Source: Pseudogracilibacillus sp037071985 (GTDB lineage Bacteria > Bacillota > Bacilli > Bacillales > Amphibacillaceae). From it: DNA of 64,000 nt. The DNA lies in contig NZ_JAXHDF010000007.1 in NCBI RefSeq assembly GCF_037071985.1, positions 191,010 through 255,009 of the forward strand, given 5' to 3'. Below the pieces are notes generated by a model. The model was not told the origin of the DNA and did no database searches. It saw only the letters and a program-made list of their open reading frames with translations. This document shows positions 43,582 to 52,971 of this stretch, one piece after another (within the stretch, counting starts at the first letter, position 1; each line of letters begins with the position of its first letter). A program made the translations under genes and the position numbers.

Positions 43582-44820
43582 TTATTTAGTTTGATCTTTA
43601 AAGGTTGGTATGTCGTAATGATATTCCGGATCGGGAAGCTGGTCATAGATTTCTTTCATTCTCTTCGTTTGCTTTTCGGCCCATCCAATATCTGTTGCAT
43701 ACTGCTTCCAATGGTACCCTTTCCCCATTTTCGGATTCCATTTCATTTTGTATAATGTATTTTGCTCAAATTCATTATAAATATAGTCTTCCCCGATCCA
43801 GCCAGCTCCCTCTTTGATTGCTTTTTCTGGTGTAAACCATTTGTTCTCGTAAGCGGTTTTTGCACCACATTCTAGTGGACATGTGTCTGCTGCACCAATT
43901 CCAAACATATTGTACGCTGTTTTTATTTTGGTGAGTTTTTCCCGATTATCTTCCGTGACGAGGGTCGGTTTTTTCTTTTTGTTCAGTCCTACCTCAATTC
44001 CATTAGCAAGTTCAGATGCCCCAAGCCCTGTTTCAAGAAATGCGTGTGCAATGAGATACGCTTCGTTTATACCGTATTTTTTACCGCCATCGACAAAAGC
44101 TTGACCGCGGCCTTCAAGGATTCCCTTCCCTTCAAGAATAGCATTGATTTCCTCAGCGGATACACCGATTGTTTGGTCAAGACGAATATGCTGGAATGAA
44201 TTTTCATCCTCATCTGGATCAAGCATTAGTTTCACATCTTCTGGCTTCGGTTTGCGCCAACTTTTGTAGTAAACTTGTATCCAACTGTCATCAAGTTGGG
44301 CAACCGTGAACGCTTCACCTTCTTTTATATCCGCAAATGAATGATACTGTTTACCCGGTCCTGAATATATTTTCGTTTTCGCTGTCGTTTTTACTTGGAA
44401 CACTTGAACAAGACTAGAATGGATATAATACGTCTGTGTGTCATACGCGATTTTGTACCAGAGTGGATTTTCTTCATAAGGTTCGCCTTCTACAATACCA
44501 ACTATATTGACCGTTACTGACTGAGGAAAATGGTATGCGATTGGCGCTTTCGGCGAGGGTTCCGTTCGAATATTTGCTATCGTTGCAGTGATTTTATTCG
44601 GTCCAATTATTTTTAAATTTTTAGTATTTAAATATGCCGGCTCGTCCTTATACATATCTGTAATCGGATTTGTTGCCACATTCATTTGAATGTCGACAGC
44701 TTCATCTAATGTGATCGAATAATCGGTAAAAACTGTCTCCGCCTTCTTTGCTAATGCCTGCGCTGGTGTTAGCACCAGAAGGTAAAACATTATTGCTAAA
44801 ATTATATAAAATTTCCTCAC
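43582..44820 (-). CDS. Secreted SH3 / endo-beta-N-acetylglucosaminidase autolysin
   Basis: Wall hydrolase of 412 residues. The signal peptide is FYIILAIMFYLLVLTPAQALAKK. Two SH3-like segments lie at about 80-180 (ANIRTEPSPKAPIAYHFPQ and TKIYSGPGKQYHSFADIKEGE), followed by a C-terminal glucosaminidase domain with catalytic Glu in HAFLETGLGASELANG, YNMFGIGAAD and KMKWNP. It resembles LytG/LytD-type exo/endo-glucosaminidases. It starts at GTG (44820) after GCAGGGG. Monocistronic. Confidence 0.9.
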   Translation of the reverse strand: MRKFYIILAIMFYLLVLTPAQALAKKAETVFTDYSITLDEAVDIQMNVATNPITDMYKDEPAYLNTKNLKIIGPNKITATIANIRTEPSPKAPIAYHFPQSVTVNIVGIVEGEPYEENPLWYKIAYDTQTYYIHSSLVQVFQVKTTAKTKIYSGPGKQYHSFADIKEGEAFTVAQLDDSWIQVYYKSWRKPKPEDVKLMLDPDEDENSFQHIRLDQTIGVSAEEINAILEGKGILEGRGQAFVDGGKKYGINEAYLIAHAFLETGLGASELANGIEVGLNKKKKPTLVTEDNREKLTKIKTAYNMFGIGAADTCPLECGAKTAYENKWFTPEKAIKEGAGWIGEDYIYNEFEQNTLYKMKWNPKMGKGYHWKQYATDIGWAEKQTKRMKEIYDQLPDPEYHYDIPTFKDQTK

Positions 44821-45064
44821 GCTGTCATCCCCTGCTATGAAACTACTTCTAAAATTATCATACTGGAATTCTAGCTGAATGAAAAGGGATAAAAAATAAT
44901 GAAGGTGATGGTTTTGAGAAGTTTGCAGAATTAATATGTGTGCAACTAAGTAAATGCTTTTTATTTTAAAAATTATTCACGCTTATGTAGTGAAATCCAT
45001 TTCTGTAATTAATTCATTTATCGAATTACAACTTAATAATAAAAGGAAGCATTGATAATATAAG

Positions 45065-45095
45065 AATAGAGTGAGTAATATATACCCACTCTATT
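45065..45095 (-). terminator. Terminator at the end of the catabolic operon
   Basis: AATAGAGTG (45065-45073) pairs with CACTCTATT (45087-45095); on the minus strand it is followed by CTTATATT, a modest T-tract. Confidence 0.6.
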
Positions 45096-45097
45096 CT

Positions 45098-46837
45098 TCA
45101 TCCTTCTAATGATGTAGCCAAATCAAACATGACTTTTTTATAGGATTCTTCGTCTGTAGTTTTAATATCTATTACAACAGGTTTTTCACTTTTTAACGCT
45201 TTTTTAATAGTAGGTATCAATTCTTTAGGATCGTTTATTGTATAACCTAAACAGCCCATTGATTTTCCAATATCGGCAAAATTTATATTATGAAACTCGG
45301 AAGCAACTTTTTGTTCCCCTTGTGCATTTTTTACCCAACCTAAAGAGGAATTGTTAAACACAATTGTAACAATTGGTTGTCCTAATTCTACTGCTGTGAT
45401 TAATCCGTTCATTGTCATGGAAAATCCGCCATCTCCCGCTATAGCAATTACTTTTTTATCTGGATAGACTAATTTAGTTGCCAATGCTGCCGGAATTGCA
45501 TATCCCATTCCACCAGCAGAACCTGGAAGTATGACGCTTCCTGGAGACTTTGTTTTAAAATGATGTACTGTAAATACTCTGTTCTCACCAGCATCTAAAG
45601 TTATCATCGTATTCTCATCAATGGATTCATATAATGCCTGCAGTACCCTTTGTGGTTTTATAGGAATACTGTCTGATTCCATTTCTTCACACCACATATA
45701 ATTTATTTTTTCTTTAAGAACCGTAATTTGTTGGAGCCTTGTTCTTACTTTTTCGGTATCCATTTGTTTTTTCTCTGTCAATAAATTGGCCATATCTTTA
45801 AGTACTAATTTGGCATCACCAATAATCGGCATATCAACAGGAAATGTCCAGCTTGCATTTTTAGGTTCAATATCAATTTGGATAATCGTTTGACGTTCTG
45901 GATCAATCAATTGTTTATGGTGATTACATGTATCAGTTGGTGCTAGTTTAGAACCGATAACTAAAATGACATCTGCTTCCGATAATAACTTATTACTAAT
46001 TTCTTGACCCCAATTGCCTATCACTCCCACCGCATTTGGATGTGTTTCATGGATTGCACTCTTTCCTTGAGCTGTGGTTCCTACGGGTGCACCTATTAAT
46101 TCTGCCACCGTCTGTAATTCTTCGTATGCCTGTGCTACTTTAATACCATTTCCTGCAATAATAAAAGGATTTTTGGCGTCTCTTAAGGTATTTACTACTT
46201 TAGTTAATTGCTCTTTATCATGTTGGAGATTCTGTCGAACTATATAATTTTTAGTATGATAAATAGCAGGTGCCCCTTCTGTTGGAACTTTTCCATTAAT
46301 AGCTGAACTATGAAACACCACAGCAGTTGGTCCCGCATTACCGGTTGTTGCATGTTTAATAGCAAGTTGAACACTCTGCACTGCTTGTGTTGGATGATGA
46401 ACAACTGTCGAATACTTTGTAGCAGCTTCCACTACTTTTTTAACGTCATACCCTCCATATTCGCCAGTTCCTACTTGATAAGAACCATGGTGAGAATATG
46501 GGGAGTTATCTGTCATATCTGTTAAAATAAGCATTGGCGAACTTCCTTGGAGTCCTTCTAGGGCGCCCATCATACCATTCGTTACCGTCCAAGCACCTTG
46601 TGCAGTAAAAACTCCTGGTTTTCCTGTTAACCTTCCATATACCTCTGCCATAATACTAGCTATTTGTTCATGACGTGTTAAGATCGGTTTAATTGTTGAA
46701 TTAGTAAGGGAGTCATACAATTTCATCATATAGCCACCAGGTACTCCAAATAAATATTCTAACTCCGCTTCTTCTAATACTTGTATCACAGCATCCATCG
46801 TATCCATTTCATTTTGAATTGTCGGTTCCTTATTCAA
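45098..46837 (-). CDS. Thiamine-diphosphate enzyme, acetolactate-synthase-like
   Basis: 579 residues from the TTG at 46835-46837, which has AAAGGGAG upstream; the longer reading adds a Phe/Ile-rich stretch without a ribosome site. The domain order is PYR (catalytic Glu in TRHEQIASIMAEVYGRLTG), central (IIAGNGIKVAQA, VGTTAQGKSAIHETHP) and PP with the ThDP motif IAGDGGFSMTMNGLITAVELGQPIVTIVFNN. It could carboligate or cleave 2-keto or 2-hydroxy acids; the exact reaction cannot be read. It is last in the catabolic operon, behind an internal terminator. Confidence 0.85.
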   Translation of the reverse strand: MNKEPTIQNEMDTMDAVIQVLEEAELEYLFGVPGGYMMKLYDSLTNSTIKPILTRHEQIASIMAEVYGRLTGKPGVFTAQGAWTVTNGMMGALEGLQGSSPMLILTDMTDNSPYSHHGSYQVGTGEYGGYDVKKVVEAATKYSTVVHHPTQAVQSVQLAIKHATTGNAGPTAVVFHSSAINGKVPTEGAPAIYHTKNYIVRQNLQHDKEQLTKVVNTLRDAKNPFIIAGNGIKVAQAYEELQTVAELIGAPVGTTAQGKSAIHETHPNAVGVIGNWGQEISNKLLSEADVILVIGSKLAPTDTCNHHKQLIDPERQTIIQIDIEPKNASWTFPVDMPIIGDAKLVLKDMANLLTEKKQMDTEKVRTRLQQITVLKEKINYMWCEEMESDSIPIKPQRVLQALYESIDENTMITLDAGENRVFTVHHFKTKSPGSVILPGSAGGMGYAIPAALATKLVYPDKKVIAIAGDGGFSMTMNGLITAVELGQPIVTIVFNNSSLGWVKNAQGEQKVASEFHNINFADIGKSMGCLGYTINDPKELIPTIKKALKSEKPVVIDIKTTDEESYKKVMFDLATSLEG

Positions 46838-46891
46838 CCTATACACTCCCTTTTTAAATGAGTATGTTTGGTAAATGATTTTAATCTTTAT

Positions 46892-46945
46892 AAAAAAGAG
46901 ATGTTGTATATTGACTAAGAATTTATTAGCCGAACACATCTCTTT
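46892..46945 (-). terminator. Internal terminator before the TPP enzyme gene
   Basis: AGAGATGT (46897-46904) pairs with ACATCTCT (46936-46943); on the minus strand the stem is followed by TTTTTTAT. The ~31-nt loop is long for an intrinsic terminator. It may reduce transcription into the last gene or mark a separate promoter. Confidence 0.5.
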
Positions 46946-46952
46946 TTCAATA

Positions 46953-48158
46953 TTAAACTCCTACACTAGCTCTAATTTCTTCTATTTTATTTACAATCTC
47001 TTTTCCTATTTCAAGAGAGGCAGTAGCTGCTGGTGATGGAGCATTGCATACGTGCACACTGTTCTTACCTCTTACCATGAAAAAATCATCCATTAAACTA
47101 CCATCTTTTTTTAATGCCTGTGCTCTTACTCCGGCAGGGGCAGAAATCAAATCTTCCTCATTAATTTCCGGGATTAATTGGCGAGCATTTTTCACAAATA
47201 ATTTTTTACTAAATGAACGTACTATTTCTTCCATGCCTTCCTTATAGTATTCTAATCCCATTTTCCAAAAACCAGGATAGGTTACTATTTCAAAGAAATC
47301 TTTCATATCAAAAGAAGTTTTTTTATATGCTTCTCTTTTGAATCCGGGAACAGCATTTGGACCTACATCTACGTTTCCATTTATCATCCTAGTAAAGTGC
47401 ACCCCTAAAAATGGAAAGTCTGGATTTGGAACTGGATAAATAAGATTATTAACTAAGTAGCGTTTGTCTTCATTTAAATAAAAGTACTCACCCCGAAATG
47501 GGAATATTTTCATATCAATTTTATATCCAGCCAATTTTGCTATTCGATCACTTTGAAGTCCCGCACAATTAATAAGAAATTTTCCCTTATACGTGCGGTG
47601 ACTTGTCTCAACAACTACCTCATCTGACTTCTCAGATATTGCTTTAACTTCTGAATCAGTATGAATAATTCCACCCTGAGAAGTAATCAATTCTGCTATT
47701 TTAAATGAAACTTCTTTATAATCTACTATGCCTGCCGCTGGGACATAAATTCCCTTAATAGCATTAACATGTGGTTCTTTCTGTAACACTTCATCTTTAT
47801 TTAATAATTGAACATTTAATCCGTTTTTTAATCCTCTTTCATATAACTTTTTAAGGTTTGGTAATTCATTTTCATTTGTAGCCACTATTAATTTTCCACA
47901 AATATCATGTTGTAACCCATATTCGGAGCAGAATTGTTTCATGCTATCACTACCTGCTTTTGCGAACTTTGCTTTATAGCTCCCTGGTGTGTAATAGATC
48001 CCTGAATGAATAACTCCACTATTATTTCCTGTTTGGTGAGATGCTAAATCATTTTCCTTTTCGAGGATTGTAATACTGGCATTCGGCTCTAGTTCTAATA
48101 ATGCTTTTCCTACAGATAACCCGACAATTCCTCCACCAATTATAATATAATCTGTCAT
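46953..48158 (-). CDS. lhgO: L-2-hydroxyglutarate oxidase family FAD enzyme
   Basis: FAD-dependent oxidation of an L-2-hydroxy acid. It has 401 residues of the DAO/LhgO type: the FAD dinucleotide fold DYIIIGGGIVGLSVGKALLE, NNSGVIHSGIYYTPGSYKAKF, VGPNAVPGFKREAY and LISAPAGVRAQALKKDGSLMDDF are characteristic. The family norm is L-2-hydroxyglutarate to 2-oxoglutarate. In this operon it may instead act on a related pathway intermediate. The gene symbol follows the family. Confidence 0.88.
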   Translation of the reverse strand: MTDYIIIGGGIVGLSVGKALLELEPNASITILEKENDLASHQTGNNSGVIHSGIYYTPGSYKAKFAKAGSDSMKQFCSEYGLQHDICGKLIVATNENELPNLKKLYERGLKNGLNVQLLNKDEVLQKEPHVNAIKGIYVPAAGIVDYKEVSFKIAELITSQGGIIHTDSEVKAISEKSDEVVVETSHRTYKGKFLINCAGLQSDRIAKLAGYKIDMKIFPFRGEYFYLNEDKRYLVNNLIYPVPNPDFPFLGVHFTRMINGNVDVGPNAVPGFKREAYKKTSFDMKDFFEIVTYPGFWKMGLEYYKEGMEEIVRSFSKKLFVKNARQLIPEINEEDLISAPAGVRAQALKKDGSLMDDFFMVRGKNSVHVCNAPSPAATASLEIGKEIVNKIEEIRASVGV

Positions 48159-48245
48159 CTTAATTTCCCCTCATAACGACCAACAACTCCGTATGCTTGT
48201 ATAAAGTTGGGTTATATGTTTTTATATTGAGTCACCACTTAGATT

Positions 48246-49706
48246 CTATAGTCCAAGTGAAATATATTTTTCTTCTAGGTAATCTCTAATTCCTTGATGT
48301 CCTCCTTCCCGTCCATAACCACTTTCTTTCATTCCACCGAATGGAGCTTGCGCTACTCCTGGCATTGCATCGTTGAGACCAACTATCCCAAAGTTCAACG
48401 CCTCTGATGCTTTAACAGCACGAGAAATATCTTTTGTATAAATATATGAGGCTAAACCATATTCAGTATTATTCGCGGCATCTATAGCCTTATCATCTGT
48501 TTCAAAAATTGTAATCGGAGCAACAGGTCCAAATGTCTCTTCCTGCATAATTTTCATTTCCTCTGTTACATTATCTAAAATAGTTGGTATATAAAAGTAG
48601 CCGGAAGCATCTTTCACTTCAGCTCCACCATATAAAACCTTGGCTCCTTTTTCCACAGCATCTTCAACATGCTCTTTCACTTTTTCAAGACCTGATTCAT
48701 TTACTAATGGACCGATATCTACCCCTTCAGCTAAGCTGTTCCCTACTTTTAATTCTTTCACTTTTTCAACAAATAATTTCGCAAATTCCTCTTTAATATT
48801 TTTATGAACATAAATTCTATTTGCACAAACACAAGTTTGGCCAGCATTTCTAAACTTACTAGCTACTACGCCTTCAACAGCTTTTTCTATATCTGCATCT
48901 TCAAAAACGATATATGGAGCATGACCACCTAACTCTAGAGAGAGCTTCTTTAACTGGTTTGCTGATTGTCTTACTAATTCTTTTCCTACATTTGTAGAAC
49001 CTGTGAAAGAAATTTTCTTTATAGCCGAATTATTAAACAATTCATCTGATATAGCTTTAGTTGATCCTGCAACTATATTAATGACCCCTTTTGGAATTTC
49101 GGCCATATCTGCCAACTTAGCGAACGCTAATGCAGTTAAAGGTGTCTGACTAGCAGGTTTTACAATCCCTGTACAACCGGCAGCCATTGCAGGGCCTAAT
49201 TTCCTTGTCATCATCGCTAAAGGAAAGTTCCATGGTGTAATTGCTGCAACAACACCTACCGGCTGTTTTATTACAAATAAACGTTTGTTTTCAGCCGAGG
49301 CAGGTATTGTTTCCCCGTAGATACGTTTTCCCTCTTCCGCATACCACGTTAAAAAGCTAGCTGCATATACTACTTCTCCTTTTGCCTCATTATATGCTTT
49401 TCCCATTTCCATGCTCATTATTGTCGCTAATTCTTCTGTGTATTCAAGCATTAAATCTCTTAATTTAAGCATATATTTTGCCCTTTGTTCAGCCGTCAAT
49501 AGTGACCATTTTTTGAGTGCATCACTTGCTCCTGTTATTGCAGCCTTTGTTTCTTCTGCATTTGCTTTTGGAACCTTTGCTACGACTTCTTTTGTTGAGG
49601 GATTATTAACTGTGAAATACTCTCCACTATTAGATAAAATCCATTCTCCATTTACATACAGCTTTACGTTATTTATATCGATTAAGTTAAATTCTTTTTT
49701 TGACAT
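48246..49706 (-). CDS. NAD(P)-dependent succinate-semialdehyde-type dehydrogenase
   Basis: Aldehyde dehydrogenase of 486 residues from the ATG at 49704-49706, which has AAGGAGG upstream. Motifs are ITPWNFPLAMMTRKLGPAMAAG, FTGSTNVGKELVRQSA, catalytic Glu in LELGGHAPYIVF and Cys in NAGQTCVCANR, and EETFGPVAP near the C-terminus. Closest in style to GabD succinate-semialdehyde dehydrogenases. It would oxidise the aldehyde made by one of the neighbouring alcohol dehydrogenases to an acid for central metabolism. Confidence 0.9.
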   Translation of the reverse strand: MSKKEFNLIDINNVKLYVNGEWILSNSGEYFTVNNPSTKEVVAKVPKANAEETKAAITGASDALKKWSLLTAEQRAKYMLKLRDLMLEYTEELATIMSMEMGKAYNEAKGEVVYAASFLTWYAEEGKRIYGETIPASAENKRLFVIKQPVGVVAAITPWNFPLAMMTRKLGPAMAAGCTGIVKPASQTPLTALAFAKLADMAEIPKGVINIVAGSTKAISDELFNNSAIKKISFTGSTNVGKELVRQSANQLKKLSLELGGHAPYIVFEDADIEKAVEGVVASKFRNAGQTCVCANRIYVHKNIKEEFAKLFVEKVKELKVGNSLAEGVDIGPLVNESGLEKVKEHVEDAVEKGAKVLYGGAEVKDASGYFYIPTILDNVTEEMKIMQEETFGPVAPITIFETDDKAIDAANNTEYGLASYIYTKDISRAVKASEALNFGIVGLNDAMPGVAQAPFGGMKESGYGREGGHQGIRDYLEEKYISLGL

Positions 49707-49725
49707 TATTAATCCTCCTTCTTTT

Positions 49726-50496
49726 TTAAGAAAAGACATTTCCACCATCAATTACTAGTGCTTGTCCAGTCATATAATCTGACTTATCTGATGCAAGATA
49801 AGAAACTAATCCAGCTACATCTTCAGGTTCTTCTACCCTTCCTATTGGTATATTGTTTATCTTCTGCTGAAAAGTTTCCCCTTCTTTAACTTTTAATCTT
49901 TTAGACATTTGCTTATCGATTTCTTCCCACATCGATGTTCCTACGATCCCTGGACAGTATGCATTGACTGTAATTCCATGAGGTGCCAATTCTTTAGCGG
50001 CTGCTTGTGTTAACCCAATAACAGCGAATTTAGTAGCGGCATAATGACCTAATAATTCAACAGCTCTTTTGCCAGAAGTACTGCTAGCGTTTATGATTTT
50101 TCCTCTTTTCTGTTTAATCATGTACTTTGATGCAGCTTGAATACAATACAGCATACCAAAGACATTTACGTTAAATATTTTCCTCATATCTGCTTCTGTT
50201 ATTTCTATGAGTGGTTTCACTTGGACTATACCTGCGTTTGCGACCATGACATCAATTTGCTTATATTCTTTTACCACCCGTTCTACAACATGAAAAACTT
50301 CTTGTCGATCTTCAACGTTCATCTTGTAGGATGCACAATGATAACCAGCCTTTTTCAATTCTAATTCTGTGGCCAGTAGCTTTTCTTCATTAATATCACA
50401 TAAGATTGGTATGAACCCATCTTTTGCTAATTGATATGCGATTGCCTTACCAATTCCTTGAGCGGCCCCTGTTATAATAGCAATTTTGTTAGACAT
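49726..50496 (-). CDS. Short-chain dehydrogenase (acetoin/diacetyl-reductase-like)
   Basis: Classical SDR of 256 residues: TGAAQGIGKAIAYQLAKDG for NAD(P), NAG at 90-92, Ser in NASSTSG, YAATK for catalytic Tyr/Lys, and a C-terminal DYMTGQALVIDGG. Spacing and sequence style resemble BudC/ButA, which handle vicinal hydroxyketones and diols. The real substrate is unknown. It lies 20 bp upstream of the aldehyde dehydrogenase start and 22 bp after the zinc dehydrogenase. Confidence 0.9.
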   Translation of the reverse strand: MSNKIAIITGAAQGIGKAIAYQLAKDGFIPILCDINEEKLLATELELKKAGYHCASYKMNVEDRQEVFHVVERVVKEYKQIDVMVANAGIVQVKPLIEITEADMRKIFNVNVFGMLYCIQAASKYMIKQKRGKIINASSTSGKRAVELLGHYAATKFAVIGLTQAAAKELAPHGITVNAYCPGIVGTSMWEEIDKQMSKRLKVKEGETFQQKINNIPIGRVEEPEDVAGLVSYLASDKSDYMTGQALVIDGGNVFS

Positions 50497-50518
50497 TTTA
50501 ACACCCTTTTTATGATTA

Positions 50519-51520
50519 CTATTTTTTCATAGAAATAACTGGCTTTAGTACTCTCTGATTTAACCCATCATTAATTGCTTCATTAATCGAATCAAAAGAG
50601 TAATAGGTTACTAACTCCTTAAGAGTCGATGAATACTTTTTTAAGACGGATAAAGCCAATTCGTAATCGACTGGATTACATCCATAACTCGTAATTATGG
50701 ACCACTCATTTCGAACTAACTCTGTAAAAAAAATATTAGTTTTTTGTTCATAGAGAGCAACAAAGACAGCTATTCCGCCTTTTTTTAGTTGTTGAAATGA
50801 ATTCAAGACTGCTAAATTTGATCCAGAACATTCAAAAATAAAATCTACTTTTTTGGAAACTAGCCCGTCTTCTACAATATGAGGAATCATTCCAAATGAA
50901 TTAAATTTGGAAAGTCTATTTTCATAATCTTTTTCCAGCCCAGATATGTATACTGTTGCTCCTTTTTCAACACATAACAGAGCAACGAAAAATCCTATTA
51001 TCCCTGCTCCTTGAACTAATATAACGTCATCTTCCATTATGTTTCCTGCTCGCTCTATAGCATGAACTGCAATTGCCATCGGTTCGCTTAATACAGCAAC
51101 TTCTTCTTCTAAATCGTTTATTTTCTTAAGGTATTTTACTTTTGTTTTTACATATTCAGCCATACCACCATCAAAATGTAGACCTATCACTTTATTATCT
51201 ATGCAAATTGAAAATCTATTTTTTTGACAGTTATAACATTTTCCACAATAATGCATCGATTCAATAATGACATGTTGACCAAGCATATCAGAATTACTTT
51301 TATCCTTTACTTGCACTACTTCTCCTACAATCTCATGACCTAATATTCTTGGTCTTTGGACAAATTCATAACCTTGAGCATGGTTAAGAGCATGAAGATC
51401 GCTTCCACATACTCCACAGTAAGAAACTTTAATCAATACCTCATCTACTTTAAGGTTTGGCAAGGCTTTCTTGTGAAAAATTATTTCTCGTGGTGTATTT
51501 GTTGAAATTGCTGCTAACAT
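50519..51520 (-). CDS. Zinc-dependent medium-chain alcohol dehydrogenase
   Basis: 333 residues from the ATG at 51518-51520 with GAGGAG upstream. The catalytic zinc site is CGVCGSDLHALNH and GHEIVGEV; the four-cysteine structural zinc lobe is CGKCYNCQKNRFSIC. The NAD fold is ILVQGAGIIGFFVALLC. It resembles the 2,3-butanediol/threonine/sorbitol dehydrogenase branch. It sits between the Liv ATPases and the SDR gene. The substrate is probably a secondary alcohol, by family. Confidence 0.88.
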   Translation of the reverse strand: MLAAISTNTPREIIFHKKALPNLKVDEVLIKVSYCGVCGSDLHALNHAQGYEFVQRPRILGHEIVGEVVQVKDKSNSDMLGQHVIIESMHYCGKCYNCQKNRFSICIDNKVIGLHFDGGMAEYVKTKVKYLKKINDLEEEVAVLSEPMAIAVHAIERAGNIMEDDVILVQGAGIIGFFVALLCVEKGATVYISGLEKDYENRLSKFNSFGMIPHIVEDGLVSKKVDFIFECSGSNLAVLNSFQQLKKGGIAVFVALYEQKTNIFFTELVRNEWSIITSYGCNPVDYELALSVLKKYSSTLKELVTYYSFDSINEAINDGLNQRVLKPVISMKK

Positions 51521-51533
51521 AACAAACACTCCT

Positions 51534-52238
51534 CTAGATTCCTAGGTATGCCTTTTTTAAATAAGGATTATCCAAAAGTTCTTCCGCTGTTCCGTCTAAA
51601 GTTACGGTTCCATTTTCCAGTACAAATGCGTAATCAGCTATTTGTAATGATAAGTTAACATTTTGTTCAACGAGGAATATGGTAATTCCTGAGTTTTTAA
51701 TATCAACTAATGAGCTCATAAGATCTTGAACCAAAATGGGAGCTAATCCTAATGATAGTTCATCAATAATTAGTAATTTAGGTTGAGACATTAACCCCCG
51801 ACCAATCGCACACATTTGTTGTTGCCCACCACTCATCTCCCCCGCGAGATGATTTTTTCTTTCTTCTAATATAGGGAACATTTCATAAACCATTTTAAGA
51901 TTTTTATTCAAGTTTTTTCGAGAACGTTTATTATAAGCTCCTAATTCGAGATTTTCTTGAATAGTCATAAAGTCAAATAGCTTTCTTCCTTCAGGTACTT
52001 GGATCACACCTTCTTCTACTATTTCATTAGGGCTAAGTGAAGTAATATCTTTCCCTTGGAATGAAATTTTTCCACTTGAAGGTTTAAACAATCCTGATAT
52101 TGCATTAATGGTACTTGACTTTCCTGCAGCATTTGCGCCTAATAATGCTACAATGCTTCCTTCTTTTACTTCTAGTGAAACATCCCAGAGTGCCTGAACT
52201 TCTCCATATGAAAGATTAATTTGATCTAACTTAAGCAT
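51534..52238 (-). CDS. Branched-chain-amino-acid-type ABC ATPase (LivF)
   Basis: ATP-binding subunit of 234 residues from the ATG at 52236-52238 (GGGAGGTG upstream, overlapping the end of LivG). Walker A is LLGANAAGKSST, the signature MSGGQQQMCAIGRGL, Walker B KLLIIDELSLGLAP, with the LivF-typical VPEGRKLF. Works with LivG, LivM, LivH and LivK of the same operon. HAAT-family importers also carry amides, urea, aromatic and other organic acids, so amino-acid specificity should not be assumed. Confidence 0.92.
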   Translation of the reverse strand: MLKLDQINLSYGEVQALWDVSLEVKEGSIVALLGANAAGKSSTINAISGLFKPSSGKISFQGKDITSLSPNEIVEEGVIQVPEGRKLFDFMTIQENLELGAYNKRSRKNLNKNLKMVYEMFPILEERKNHLAGEMSGGQQQMCAIGRGLMSQPKLLIIDELSLGLAPILVQDLMSSLVDIKNSGITIFLVEQNVNLSLQIADYAFVLENGTVTLDGTAEELLDNPYLKKAYLGI

Positions 52239-52953
52239 TCGTAGCTTCACCTCCCAAATAGGCTTCAATTACTTTGTCATTATTTGCAATTTCCTCTGCA
52301 GTCCCTTCTGCAATTTTTTCACCGTGATTAATAACAATAATACGATCGCAAATAGTCATGACCACTTCCATGATATGCTCTATCAGAATAATGGTAATTC
52401 CATCATCATTTAATGATTGAATCATTGGTAAAACGTCTTTTATTTCGGTTGGATTTAATCCGGCCATTACTTCATCTAATAACAGTAATTCCGGTTGAGT
52501 AGCAAGAGCTTTTGCTACTTCTAATCTCTTTTTATTAGCTAAAGTTAAACTTTTCCCTATTTGGTTTCTTTGCTCGTATAAGCCTACTTTTTTTAAAATT
52601 TCTAAACTATATTCTTTAGCCTCATCTTTACTATTAATCTTATTAAAAGCACCAACAATAACATTCTCCAAAACTGTAATATTTCCAAAAGGTTTTACAA
52701 CTTGATATGTTCGGCCGATACCTTTTTTGCATAAAATATATGGTTTTTGATTCGTAATATTTTCGCCTTTAAAATTTATATTTCCATTGGTTACAGGGAA
52801 ATTCCCAGAGATCAAATTAAATAAAGTTGTTTTTCCTGCACCGTTAGGACCTATAATTCCAACGATTTCATTTTTTCCAACAGTAAAACTGGAGTTGTTA
52901 ACTGCTTTAACGCCTCCAAAATGTTTAGAGACATTGTTTACTTCTAATAACAT
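52231..52953 (-). CDS. Branched-chain-amino-acid-type ABC ATPase (LivG)
   Basis: Second ATP-binding subunit, about 240 residues from the ATG at 52951-52953 (AGGGGGTGG upstream). Walker A is IIGPNGAGKTTLFNLISG, the signature region reads SLTLANKKRLEVAKAL, Walker B LLLLDEVMAGLNPTE, and the C-terminal IEAYLGG is typical of LivG. It overlaps livF by 8 bp and follows livM by about 18 bp. Part of one complete importer. Confidence 0.92.
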   Translation of the reverse strand: MLLEVNNVSKHFGGVKAVNNSSFTVGKNEIVGIIGPNGAGKTTLFNLISGNFPVTNGNINFKGENITNQKPYILCKKGIGRTYQVVKPFGNITVLENVIVGAFNKINSKDEAKEYSLEILKKVGLYEQRNQIGKSLTLANKKRLEVAKALATQPELLLLDEVMAGLNPTEIKDVLPMIQSLNDDGITIILIEHIMEVVMTICDRIIVINHGEKIAEGTAEEIANNDKVIEAYLGGEATNA

Positions 52954-52971
52954 TCTTTCCACCCCCTCTTT

